Below, in pieces: positions 55,536-62,486 of a stretch of 64,000 bases of DNA; positions within the stretch are counted from its first letter, which is position 1, and each line of letters begins with the position of its first letter. The DNA lies in contig NZ_QPJQ01000007.1 in the NCBI RefSeq assembly GCF_003337275.1, positions 93,933-157,932 of the forward strand. Direction: 5' to 3'. Below the pieces are notes generated by a model. It was not told where the DNA came from. It ran no database searches and saw nothing but the letters and a program-made list of their open reading frames with translations. The DNA comes from Marinomonas foliarum. GTDB taxonomy: Bacteria; Pseudomonadota; Gammaproteobacteria; Pseudomonadales; Marinomonadaceae. The translations under genes and the position numbers were made by a program.

Positions 55536-55739
55536 ATGTCCGATTTAGGCAGCTTAAGTACTGGCGGCGGTGACGTTAGCGCCGATTTAGGGGCTACCGC
55601 CACAAATACAGGTGGTACCAATGCACTAGGCGGCTTTAGCTTTGGTAGTTACAACGAGTCAACAAATTACACACCATATATTATTGGGGCTGTGGTGTTG
55701 GCTGGTGTTTGGTATCTATTTAAAGGCCGCAAAAAATGA
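55536..55739 (+). CDS. Gly-rich protein with C-terminal membrane anchor
   Basis: 67 residues: Gly/Thr-rich, then NYTPYIIGAVVLAGVWYLF and basic KGRKK. Its anchor preface is the same as in the protein at 54983. Likely an inner-membrane virion component. The stop overlaps the next ATG. Confidence 0.65.
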   Translation: MSDLGSLSTGGGDVSADLGATATNTGGTNALGGFSFGSYNESTNYTPYIIGAVVLAGVWYLFKGRKK

Positions 55740-56128
55740 ATGTTTCACGCGAGCTATGGAAACCTGAAACGCCCGCGCTTTTGCGTGGCGCATGTGGCCC
55801 CGATGTTGAAACCATTAAAGCGCAAGTTGAAAGCGGGATTGCCCACCTTTACCACTTCACAGGAAACGAAACCGACATTTGGCTGGTTACCCGAGGTGAA
55901 GAATACCCAGAAGGAAATGAACTGGTTATTTTGTGCGCGGCGGGTTACGGCATGAAAGATGCGGGTGAAGTACTAAAAGACAGCGCCCGCTTAATGGGGT
56001 TTTCATGTATTCGATACCACACACCAAACTTAGCAGTTTATAAACTGTATGAAAAATATGGTTTTGGTGGTGCTGAAGTTGAGCGCGTATATAAAGTGGA
56101 TTTAAAAGGGGGCGTAAATGTCGAGTAA
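55736..56128 (+). CDS. GNAT-like (acetyltransferase-fold) protein
   Basis: 130 residues. The second half shows GNAT-like spacing (NELVILCAAGYGMKDAGEVL, GFSCIRYHTPN, YKLYEKYGF). The acetyl-CoA pyrophosphate loop is weak (no clean Q/RxxGxG/A), so it may be a degenerate, structural member. It lies among structural genes. Overlaps both neighbours. Confidence 0.5.
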   Translation: MNVSRELWKPETPALLRGACGPDVETIKAQVESGIAHLYHFTGNETDIWLVTRGEEYPEGNELVILCAAGYGMKDAGEVLKDSARLMGFSCIRYHTPNLAVYKLYEKYGFGGAEVERVYKVDLKGGVNVE

Positions 56129-56597
56129 ATCGAACAGCTCAAATTCAACAACAAACAACGTCTCAAATTATAACCTCCAAGGGCTAGAAACTAATGGCGC
56201 GGTGGTGGCGGGTACAGGTAACACGGTTACAACAACCGACCACGGGGCAATTGATGGCGCTTTTGGGTTTGGAGAACAGGCTTTAGAGTTTGCAGGCGGC
56301 GTGGTTGGTAGCAATGAAAAAGTAACAACCTACGCAATTGATAAAAATAGCGATTTAGCGGGGCAAACAATCGGCTTTGCAGAAAATGCGATAGAAAGCA
56401 GTTTAGATTTTTCTAAAGATTTGGTTACTCAAAATGCTACAAATTCTGCAAATTCCGTGGCGGCCATTCGTGACTTAACGAGCACATTAACAGGGGCCGA
56501 CAACAACGAAAGCAACCTAAAGGCGCTTTATGTGGCCGGGGCCGTGGTTAGTGTTGTGGGTATTGGAATGTTTGCAATGTTGGGAGCGCGTAGATAA
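56118..56597 (+). CDS. Probable virion membrane protein (Ser/Asn-rich, C-terminal anchor)
   Basis: 159 residues. The N terminus is low-complexity Ser/Asn/Thr (about 1-20), the middle is an amphipathic helical region, and the C terminus has one span (LYVAGAVVSVVGIGMFAML) with a basic end. Adjacent to the spike candidate. No known family. Confidence 0.65.
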   Translation: MSSKSNSSNSTTNNVSNYNLQGLETNGAVVAGTGNTVTTTDHGAIDGAFGFGEQALEFAGGVVGSNEKVTTYAIDKNSDLAGQTIGFAENAIESSLDFSKDLVTQNATNSANSVAAIRDLTSTLTGADNNESNLKALYVAGAVVSVVGIGMFAMLGARR

Positions 56598-57301
56598 TGA
56601 AAATTACATTGCAACCAGATCAGCAAGCACAAATCCCGCAACGCGGCCAAACCGTTGTGTATCTGAGTGGTGAAACAGACCTACTTTTTGAAGCGGGTTT
56701 ATCTCGCTTTAGAATCCCAGCGGGCGGGCAGGTGACACTGCCAGAAGTGTTTGAATCTATCAGCGTTAAAAACATGGGGAGCGTTGAGAATAACGCTGAG
56801 TTTTTATTGATCGAAGGCGAATATTCAAGGCTTTCTGATGTTTCTATTGTGCAGATACAAGGCATTACTAACGCCATTACTGCAAATGTTGCCAGCTTGC
56901 CAGCGGTGCAAATCTCCCAATTGCCAGCGGTGGAAGTTGAAAGTTTGCCGTCTGTGCAGGTTTCACAATTGCCAGCGGTAGAAGTATCTGAATTGCCCGA
57001 AGTGGTTAAAAAAGATGTTTCCAATGTCCTAACGACCACTTACACGGTAGCAACTGAAAGTGTTGTAACGATTCCGGCAAAAGTTGGGCGCAAGCGTTTA
57101 GTTATACAGGCTTACACGCCGTCATTGAATACAACCATTTGCCGAGTGAGTGACACAGCAAAAACAAGCATTGAAGGGCAAATATTGGCGGCTGGCGGTG
57201 GCTTGCTGGGTGAATTAGAACACAAACACGCCGCCGCTTTAAAAGTCTGGAATCCGTCCGAGGATGATGTAATAGAAATAATTCTGCAGGAGGAATTTTA
57301 A
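56597..57301 (+). CDS. Probable vertex/spike protein with 8-residue repeats
   Basis: 234 residues. An N-terminal beta domain (about 1-92) is followed by an eight-residue repeat, pattern L-P-x-V-x-V-x-x, five units at about 98-136 (LPAVQISQ, LPAVEVES, LPSVQVSQ, LPAVEVSE, LPEVV), and a C-terminal domain (about 145-234). This base-stalk-head layout resembles vertex proteins of PRD1-like and PM2-like viruses. There is no membrane segment. Role inferred from layout and place. Confidence 0.6.
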   Translation: MKITLQPDQQAQIPQRGQTVVYLSGETDLLFEAGLSRFRIPAGGQVTLPEVFESISVKNMGSVENNAEFLLIEGEYSRLSDVSIVQIQGITNAITANVASLPAVQISQLPAVEVESLPSVQVSQLPAVEVSELPEVVKKDVSNVLTTTYTVATESVVTIPAKVGRKRLVIQAYTPSLNTTICRVSDTAKTSIEGQILAAGGGLLGELEHKHAAALKVWNPSEDDVIEIILQEEF

Positions 57302-57303
57302 CA

Positions 57304-57783
57304 ATGTCTGCATCATATATAGGCTCGTTTTTGATGGGCCAGCAAATAACGGAATTACAAGTTGCGCTTGATGCTGAAAAAGCAAAAACCGCAACATTAG
57401 AAACATGGGCAAGTGATCGCGTTAAATATGCATATCCTAACGGCGGTAGTGAAGGAGATGAAAAACAACTTTCTTTAGACAGTGTCTACTATATGTCTTC
57501 ACCTTTTCCCGCTGGGGTTGGTTTTTCCACTTACACTGAATATTTTTCAGAAACTAATAATGAATGGGTAAGGCATCAGACATCATTTTATTTTCACAGT
57601 GGTGGCGGCGCTGGGGGTCATGGTTGCTTGTCTTACCCTAGAGTGAAGGAAGGCGGAGTTGTTGTGACAACCGGTGCCATTAATATTATTAATAATCCTG
57701 AGAACGGCGGGGGATGGAATTTACAAGACGGCAATACAGGTACGCAGCTCAAATGGCGTGTTTGCTGTGTTCGAGAGGATTAG
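57304..57783 (+). CDS. Possible receptor-binding or spike-head protein
   Basis: 159 residues. A coiled-coil N terminus (QQITELQVALDAEKAKTATL, about 14-33) precedes a Gly/aromatic-rich beta domain with FYFHSGGGAGGHGCLSYP. A short trimerising coil plus a beta head is common in host-recognition proteins. It follows the spike candidate by 2 bases after GGAGGAA. Function inferred. Confidence 0.5.
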   Translation: MSASYIGSFLMGQQITELQVALDAEKAKTATLETWASDRVKYAYPNGGSEGDEKQLSLDSVYYMSSPFPAGVGFSTYTEYFSETNNEWVRHQTSFYFHSGGGAGGHGCLSYPRVKEGGVVVTTGAINIINNPENGGGWNLQDGNTGTQLKWRVCCVRED

Positions 57784-57788
57784 AAACC

Positions 57789-57977
57789 ATGAAAATTTAT
57801 GCGAAAAATGGCGAAAGCCAGCAAAGAATTCTAGATACTGGAATTACTAAAAAATCCGCTGGTCTTGGTTCTGAATACATGCTGATGCAAGTTGAGCGCC
57901 CTACACCAGAGCACACGGCGGCGGGTGGCGTTTGGGTATTGCCAGAAGTGGAAGAACCAGAACAGGCGGAAGAATAA
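57789..57977 (+). CDS. 62-residue protein of unknown function
   Basis: Soluble, starts MKIYAKNGESQQRIL with an acidic end EVEEPEQAEE. The ATG at 57789 is chosen because it follows the previous stop by 5 bases. Overlaps the next start (TAATG). It could be a small structural protein. Confidence 0.55.
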   Translation: MKIYAKNGESQQRILDTGITKKSAGLGSEYMLMQVERPTPEHTAAGGVWVLPEVEEPEQAEE

Positions 57978-58450
57978 TGAAAAACCTAGTTCTAGCCGTT
58001 GGCGGGCTGGGGCTGGCCTACGCAATTTACAGGAGTAGCAAATTGCTAAAAGTTGATAACGTGCGCGGCATGCGCAACAAAAACCCAATGAATGTGGTTA
58101 AAACAAACATTGCATGGGATGGAAAAGTACAAGGCGATGATCCAACGTTTGAGACGTTTAAAAGCTACTCATACGGAATTAGAGCGGGTGCAAAATTGCT
58201 TGTGAACTATCAAGCGTTGCATGGAATTAACACCGTTCGCGGCCTTATCTCGCGTTATGCACCAGCGCACGAAAACCCAACGAACGCATACATTCAAAGC
58301 GTAGCAAGTGCGGCGGGTGTTGATGCAGACGAACCAATAACGGTAAAAGAAAAGTTGCCCGAGTTGGTTAAAGCGATTATTAACTTTGAAATTGGTGCTG
58401 TGCCCTTCTCAAGCTGGTATATCAATAATTCAATAAAGGAATTTGTTTGA
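57977..58450 (+). CDS. P5-like virion-associated muralytic protein
   Basis: 157 residues. N-terminal membrane helix (NLVLAVGGLGLAYAIYR), then the domain beginning NVRGMRNKNPMNVVK with FKSYSYGIRAGAKLLVNY, RYAPAHENPTNAYIQSV and AIINFEIG. I recall this family as annotated 'structural protein P5' or lysozyme-like, with the RGxRNNNPxNI start. It probably opens peptidoglycan at entry or lysis. Confidence 0.7.
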   Translation: MKNLVLAVGGLGLAYAIYRSSKLLKVDNVRGMRNKNPMNVVKTNIAWDGKVQGDDPTFETFKSYSYGIRAGAKLLVNYQALHGINTVRGLISRYAPAHENPTNAYIQSVASAAGVDADEPITVKEKLPELVKAIINFEIGAVPFSSWYINNSIKEFV

Positions 58451-58596
58451 TGAAGTCATTTATTCAAAAGCACAAAAAAAGCCTTGCATCGTTATTAGTG
58501 GTCGTGGGTGTGGCAGTAACGCCAATCCCCTCTGCTATCTGGTCAATTGCCGCCCCGCTGATCGTTGACGGTGTGGCGGAGGTGTCGCCGGAATGA
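58450..58596 (+). CDS. 48-residue holin-like or lysis accessory protein
   Basis: Basic N terminus and one hydrophobic segment (SLASLLVVVGVAVTPIPSAI). Overlaps the upstream and downstream genes (TGATG; ATGA). Position in the lysis block suggests a holin partner. Not proven. Confidence 0.5.
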   Translation: MKSFIQKHKKSLASLLVVVGVAVTPIPSAIWSIAAPLIVDGVAEVSPE

Positions 58597-58829
58597 TCGA
58601 CAACGCCACGGCAAATTCCTATATAACGTCTGGAGGCGTGTTAGTCATGGGAGGATTAACAGCAAACGAAGTGGCCATGTATGGCGGCTTATTCTTTGCG
58701 GGTGCGACTTACCTCACCAACTTAATTTTTAAGATCAAAGCGGAAAGGCGAGGCCAGAGATTAGAGCGCCGAAGCAATCAGCCAGACTTAAGAGAAGTAA
58801 AAACAGAAAGAAGAGAAGCCGCCGAGTAG
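58593..58829 (+). CDS. Holin-like protein
   Basis: 78 residues. One clear and one weak membrane segment (SGGVLVMGGLTAN; MYGGLFFAGATYLTNLIF) and a strongly basic, charged C terminus, as in class II phage holins. Last gene of the rightward block, ending inside a terminator. Confidence 0.6.
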   Translation: MIDNATANSYITSGGVLVMGGLTANEVAMYGGLFFAGATYLTNLIFKIKAERRGQRLERRSNQPDLREVKTERREAAE

Positions 58830-58839
58830 CGGCTTTTTT
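58815..58839 (+). terminator. Terminator of the structural/lysis block
   Basis: AGCCGC / GCGGCT stem with T-run; stop codon of the holin-like gene in the loop. Confidence 0.82.
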
Positions 58840-58842
58840 GTG

Positions 58843-59187
58843 TTACTTACAATCAAATTTCAAGGATACTGTTCTAGTTTGATTGAATGCGCTTTTGCCG
58901 AGTAGTAATGAAGATGCGGTATTAGCGAGGGTAGTGGTATTATCGTCTAAATCATAGTCGTTTGATTCTTCTTGGGATTCTTCAATAACATAAAACTCTT
59001 TACCGTATTTTTTACACTGATTGGCTGCTGTTTCTAGGGCTATTTGCTTGGCTTCTTTTGTATCGCCATTTTCAACGGTAGCTTCGGCAATATAACCATC
59101 TTGCAATGGTGTTACAGTGCCAAGTGATTGACAACCAGCAAGGCCAAGAGTAGCAGTAGCAATAAGAGAGAAAGCAAGCTTTTTCAT
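58843..59187 (-). CDS. Small lipoprotein, likely lysogenic accessory gene
   Basis: 114 residues with a lipoprotein signal (lipobox LAGC, Cys about 19). Mature part: charged, two additional cysteines (NQCKKYG, KFDCK) that may form a disulphide. It faces against the late block at the right edge of the provirus, where morons expressed in the lysogen are usual. Function unknown; surface exclusion is one possibility. Confidence 0.75.
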   Translation of the reverse strand: MKKLAFSLIATATLGLAGCQSLGTVTPLQDGYIAEATVENGDTKEAKQIALETAANQCKKYGKEFYVIEESQEESNDYDLDDNTTTLANTASSLLLGKSAFNQTRTVSLKFDCK

Positions 59188-59421
59188 TTGGTAACGTCCT
59201 TAATTTATTGTTGAGCTTTCATTAAATAATCTTTAGGTGTTCCATTCAATAAGAAAAATCAGAAAGCTATAAAGCGGCTTTTTCTCGTGTCCAAAAAGTG
59301 TCCACGCAAACACCTTAAAACACCTAAAAGCTGTGTTTATAACCAGTGTTTTATGGGATAATGAGCGCACGAAAAAACCTTAAATGATTGATTTTGTTTG
59401 ATAATTTATTTCCTGCGCGGT
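59188..59421. other. Non-coding right arm of the provirus
   Basis: About 230 bp without a gene: promoter of the lipoprotein gene, arm site, and AT-rich sequence before attR. Confidence 0.5.
59289..59304 (+). repeat. Right copy of the 16-bp candidate integrase arm site
   Basis: GTCCAAAAAGTGTCCA, one mismatch from 46637-46652. About 120 bp inside attR. Confidence 0.5.
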
Positions 59422-59450
59422 GGGTTCGACCCCCCCCGCCTCCACCAATT
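59422..59450 (+). repeat. attR: second 29-bp direct repeat
   Basis: Identical to the tmRNA 3' end at 46563-46591. Marks the right boundary of the provirus. Confidence 0.93.
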
Positions 59451-59452
59451 GC

Positions 59453-59505
59453 AAAAGGCGGTCAGATTTCCATATTTTTCAACAACTTATGGACTGGCCG
59501 CCTTT
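59453..59505 (+). terminator. Displaced native terminator of ssrA
   Basis: AAAAGGCGGTCAG pairs with CTGGCCGCCTTTT (one G-U) around a 26-base loop, followed by TTATTT. It starts 3 bp after attR, where the ssrA terminator would be without the provirus. Confidence 0.7.
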
Positions 59506-59652
59506 TTATTTCCCCCACGTTTTTCCCCCACGCAATCCCCCCTCTTATCTTTCTAGATTGATATCCAACACCAAATTCAAAGTAACCCTTAAAAGTTTTG
59601 AAGTATTTACTAAAAAAAGGACTCCTTTTAAAGAGCCCTCTTAATCATATAC

Positions 59653-60006
59653 TTAAACGTCAGGCTTATTTATATCAGCCAGTAAACTCACCAGACGCCT
59701 CCCCTTAGCAGTCAGATGAACAAGCTTCCTTCGCCTCTCTCTAGGGTCTTCAGTTGCTCTAATCAAATCCAATCCAGCCCTCCCATAACGATGGTGAGCA
59801 GAAAGTAGAGCTGTATTCCGAGAACTCGAGGACTGGGAAAAGTTAGCTCTATGAGCCATATCCGCCATAGTTACACCTTCCTCTAGAGCAGATATAAGGA
59901 AAGCATGTAAGGCATTAAGAGTCATCTCTGGGTACATCACTCGTATAACCTTAATGCTCTCACAAAATCGCTTTAAGTTAGACTTATCAAATGTCTTTGC
60001 GCACAT
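59653..60006 (-). CDS. MarR-like winged-helix regulator
   Basis: 117 residues. The core TMADMAHRANFSQSSSSRNT, then RAGLDLIRATEDPRERRRKLVHLTAKGRRLV has the wing and the DxRxRxxxLT pattern of MarR proteins. It lacks part of the dimer helices (usual length about 145). The ATG at 60006 overlaps the upstream stop (TGATG). It may regulate genes of this island. Confidence 0.78.
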   Translation of the reverse strand: MCAKTFDKSNLKRFCESIKVIRVMYPEMTLNALHAFLISALEEGVTMADMAHRANFSQSSSSRNTALLSAHHRYGRAGLDLIRATEDPRERRRKLVHLTAKGRRLVSLLADINKPDV

Positions 60007-60185
60007 CACTCAACCTCCTTAAAGCCTTTCTTAGGGTCTCTCCAATGATCTAAATAAAAGCCAGCTGAGCTGTATGCAAGCTCGCCTACATTAGGAATTC
60101 TCACGTAAACATCACCAACAAATAAGTTGATAATCAGTGAGCCAATCTCAAGACCAACACCCCACCTATCTATCGTCAACTTCAT
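60006..60185 (-). CDS. 59-residue protein coupled to the MarR-like gene
   Basis: Starts MKLTIDRWGVGLEIGSLIIN and ends with the charged WRDPKKGFKEVE. Overlaps the MarR-like gene by one base. Soluble, no family known. The frame has an AAGGAGG just before the next start, which supports real translation of the pair. Confidence 0.55.
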   Translation of the reverse strand: MKLTIDRWGVGLEIGSLIINLFVGDVYVRIPNVGELAYSSAGFYLDHWRDPKKGFKEVE

Positions 60186-60683
60186 GATTCACACCTCATT
60201 TCCCATAAGAAATTTCACTTTTAGCACAAAGAAAAAATCAACAAAAGAACTAAAAATCAATGACTTATATTACACTCTACAAATGATGCAACTATGAATA
60301 CATACGAACTCAGGCCACTATTGACCTATAGAGGAGACCCATGCAAGGGTACATAGATAAAGAAGCTGAAAAGTTTTTTTAAGGGCAAGAGTTGTTTCAC
60401 GATACTTTCATGAGTAAAACACATCCTCAGTCTGTATTGTGTCATTCACACATATAGCCTTGATGTTGAACTGAGTGCTAACCAATATTTAAGAAGATCC
60501 GATCTCTAAACAAACCGCCTTCATAATCAGAATTAACCTATTAATAGTCCAAGCTAGGCATCTACTAAGCTTTATCTCTGGCCTAGGTCATTTAATGACC
60601 AGTATGCTATTATGTTCTATGTCAGCATTCAGTGAGCGTGCTGACTGATTAAGTGTTAGCCACTTCTCGATTCATGGAGACCT
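60186..60683. other. Non-coding stretch with two hairpins
   Basis: Apart from a 13-codon frame at 60341 after GAGGAG, no gene is seen. Two inverted repeats lie near the end: GGTCAT/ATGACC (60586-60600) and GTCAGCA/TGCTGAC (60621-60645). They sit just upstream of the short gene at 60684 and could be a leader or regulator site. Confidence 0.45.
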
Positions 60684-60872
60684 ATGAATTTACGAGAATG
60701 GTTAACGGATGTTTACCGTAAAGCGAAAACTGAATTTATCTTATTGTACTTTTTCTATCTTGAAGTGACCTATAACCCCAAGACAATTCAAAGGGTAAAG
60801 GTTCTTAGAGAAATTATGCGATTAACCAGAATTATACTCAACTTACCAAGTAATGGAGGTGACAATGGATGA
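60684..60872 (+). CDS. 62-residue protein of unknown function
   Basis: Basic, helical, with an aromatic hydrophobic patch (FILLYFFYLEV). Preceded by GGAGACCT. Overlaps by 8 bases a 28-codon frame (60865-60951). No family recognised. Confidence 0.5.
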   Translation: MNLREWLTDVYRKAKTEFILLYFFYLEVTYNPKTIQRVKVLREIMRLTRIILNLPSNGGDNG

Positions 60873-60951
60873 TAGATTATTTGCTTTAGGCCAAGATTTG
60901 AGGCTAAGCCTCACCAGTTCGTCTGAAACACAAACACTTAACAGTAAATAA
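60865..60951 (+). CDS. 28-residue peptide overlapping the previous gene
   Basis: MDDRLFALGQDLRLSLTSSS and a short tail. It has a good AATGGAGGTGAC ribosome site inside the previous gene, which is why I list it. Function unknown. Confidence 0.35.
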   Translation: MDDRLFALGQDLRLSLTSSSETQTLNSK

Positions 60952-61427
60952 ACTTATCAACATCGAGAGTTGTTAATACTCTCATGCAATTAAAAGTAAG
61001 GTAGGTAGCAATACCTGAAATTGATAGCTCGCTGCTGAGGATCAAGAATTATGATTTCAACAACATTTAGCCGAAAATTATTCGATTCATTAAAGAATCC
61101 GTGTATCTTTGGTGAAAATGTGGTCATATCTCAAGATTCTGATTCTTGTTGTGCTTTTCTCATTACCTTTTTGGTTGCCTGTGGTTTTTTCCATCGAACA
61201 TATAAAAGGCCAGAGAGAAGCTTACCTTTAGAAAAGCTGCTACCGACAGAAAGGCTTCGAATCAGAGCACCACCAGCCTTCCTCTTCATCATCTTAAATA
61301 TAGGCACATCCTCATGACGATATACCCATATTTCAAGAAATATTAAAGACATATCTTTATATTACTAAAGAAAGTTCTTCTAGATAAACCTACAATTTCA
61401 TAAAAAATACATTTAATTCAGCCTTCT
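60952..61427. other. Stretch without a convincing gene
   Basis: Competing frames exist on both strands (88 codons at 61051 plus, 73 at 61352 minus) and none has a family or composition that decides. A 37-codon frame at 61118-61231 encodes a membrane peptide (MWSYLKILILVVLFSLPFWL) and is the best of them. Confidence 0.35.
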
Positions 61428-61892
61428 TCAGTTGTATTTATTAAGAAGAGTTCCTTGAGCTGCTTTTCTAGCTAATTGATCAACTAGATCATTTATCGGA
61501 TGATCTGAATGCGCCTTAACTTTCTGAAAACTAACATTAATATTGCCCAATAGAGCATCTAATTGAATCCATAAATCTTTGTTCTTTACTGGCCTCTTAG
61601 AACTAGTTAACCAATTATTACATTTCCACTTTAACAACCACTGCTCACATCCATCTTTGACATACTGACTATCTAAATAAATAGTTAAATCAGCCTTACT
61701 ATTAGATAGGAACTCAATCGCTCTAATAACGGCCATTAACTCCATCCTATTATTTGTAGTACCTTCTTCACGGCCACTTACTTTAATCGTTTCACTACCG
61801 TTTAAGATAATAAAAGCCCATCCTCCAGAAGCTCCCTCTTTACCATTGTTTAGACAAGAGCCATCTGCATACACATTAATATTTAAACTCAT
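61428..61892 (-). CDS. Ribonuclease HI
   Basis: 154 residues. Catalytic acidic residues: Asp10 (YADGSC), Glu51 (NRMELMAV), Asp74 (YLDSQY), and Asp in INDLVDQLAR, plus the His of KVKAHSDHP. All present, so it should be active against RNA-DNA hybrids. It is out of the usual rnhA-dnaQ context and lies in the accessory island, so it is likely an extra, mobile copy. Confidence 0.92.
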   Translation of the reverse strand: MSLNINVYADGSCLNNGKEGASGGWAFIILNGSETIKVSGREEGTTNNRMELMAVIRAIEFLSNSKADLTIYLDSQYVKDGCEQWLLKWKCNNWLTSSKRPVKNKDLWIQLDALLGNINVSFQKVKAHSDHPINDLVDQLARKAAQGTLLNKYN

Positions 61893-62486
61893 TTAACATC
61901 ACCCGTTTGAATTAACTTAACAACCCTAAGAGCAAGCCAACGAGACTCCCTAATAAGCAATGACTTACTGTTAATGAGGTTGCTAATGAGCTGAATAAAA
62001 GAAAATGAAGAAGCGAAGTCACAGAACTAACACATCAATTCTTAGATGTTTGAAATGAAGGTAAAAGACTCATACAACAAGAGCTTATGACTTAACCGCT
62101 CAAGCTTTAAGGTCTATCTATAGGTCTATCTATAGGTCTATCTATAGATCTATCTATAGGTCTATCTATAGGTCTATCTATAGATCTATCTATAGGTCTA
62201 TCTATAGGTCTATCTATAGATCTATCTTTAAGGTCCCCCCCCCTACCCCCCATCAATATTCATATTTGAATGATCAATGATTAGTTATCTCTCTTAAGAC
62301 ACTCACAAAGACAATCTATAGACCTTCACCAAGGTAAACTTATCAATCTATTCTGAATCTATGATGATTAATCTATCCTAAGATCTTCTAAAGACCATCT
62401 AAGGGTAAATCAATTCTTATAGCCTGAATTTCAGCTTTCTTCTCCCATAAGTGTCCCCTAATTAAAATGTCTTTATTATCAATGGA
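61893..62486. other. Non-coding stretch with tandem repeat array
   Basis: No gene is seen in this 594-bp region. It includes the 12-bp array (62111-62230), C-tracts after it and several degenerate copies (CTATAGACC near 62313, AAGATC/GATCTTC near 62380). Confidence 0.5.
62111..62230 (+). repeat. Ten tandem 12-bp repeats (iteron-like)
   Basis: Unit GGTCTATCTATA, with GATCTATCTATA as the variant at positions 4, 7 and 10 (the last ending TTTA). Units 2-10 thus form three 36-bp super-repeats. Directly followed by C9-TA-C6, which is G-rich on the minus strand. The array could bind a replication or partition protein. Confidence 0.95.

Larger units (their letters stand above)
46563..59450. mobile_element. 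Tailless (corticovirus/PM2-like) provirus integrated in ssrA
   Basis: The element lies between two 29-bp direct repeats, the left one forming the end of tmRNA. It has one left-facing control unit (repressor and integrase) and one right-facing replication-packaging-capsid block. Key genes are a tyrosine integrase, a gpA-like Rep, a small FtsK/HerA-type ATPase, a P2-like major capsid protein, a P5-like muralytic protein and many tiny membrane proteins. No terminase, portal, protease or tail genes occur. All reading frames appear intact, so the provirus may be inducible. Confidence 0.85.

Noticed and set aside
46563..59450. Filamentous phage (Inoviridae) interpretation
   Set aside because: Rolling-circle Rep, small membrane proteins and an ATPase would fit, but no Zot-type protein, no g3p-like or tiny major coat gene with signal peptide is seen, and the capsid and muralytic genes point to an icosahedral, tailless virus.
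60341..60382. A 13-codon frame after GAGGAG, ending at a T-run, which could be a frameshifted small gene
   Set aside because: Removing one T extends it only by about ten residues without a recognisable product.
62100..62240. CRISPR array
   Set aside because: The units are 12 bp with no spacers and no cas gene is near; it is a plain tandem repeat.
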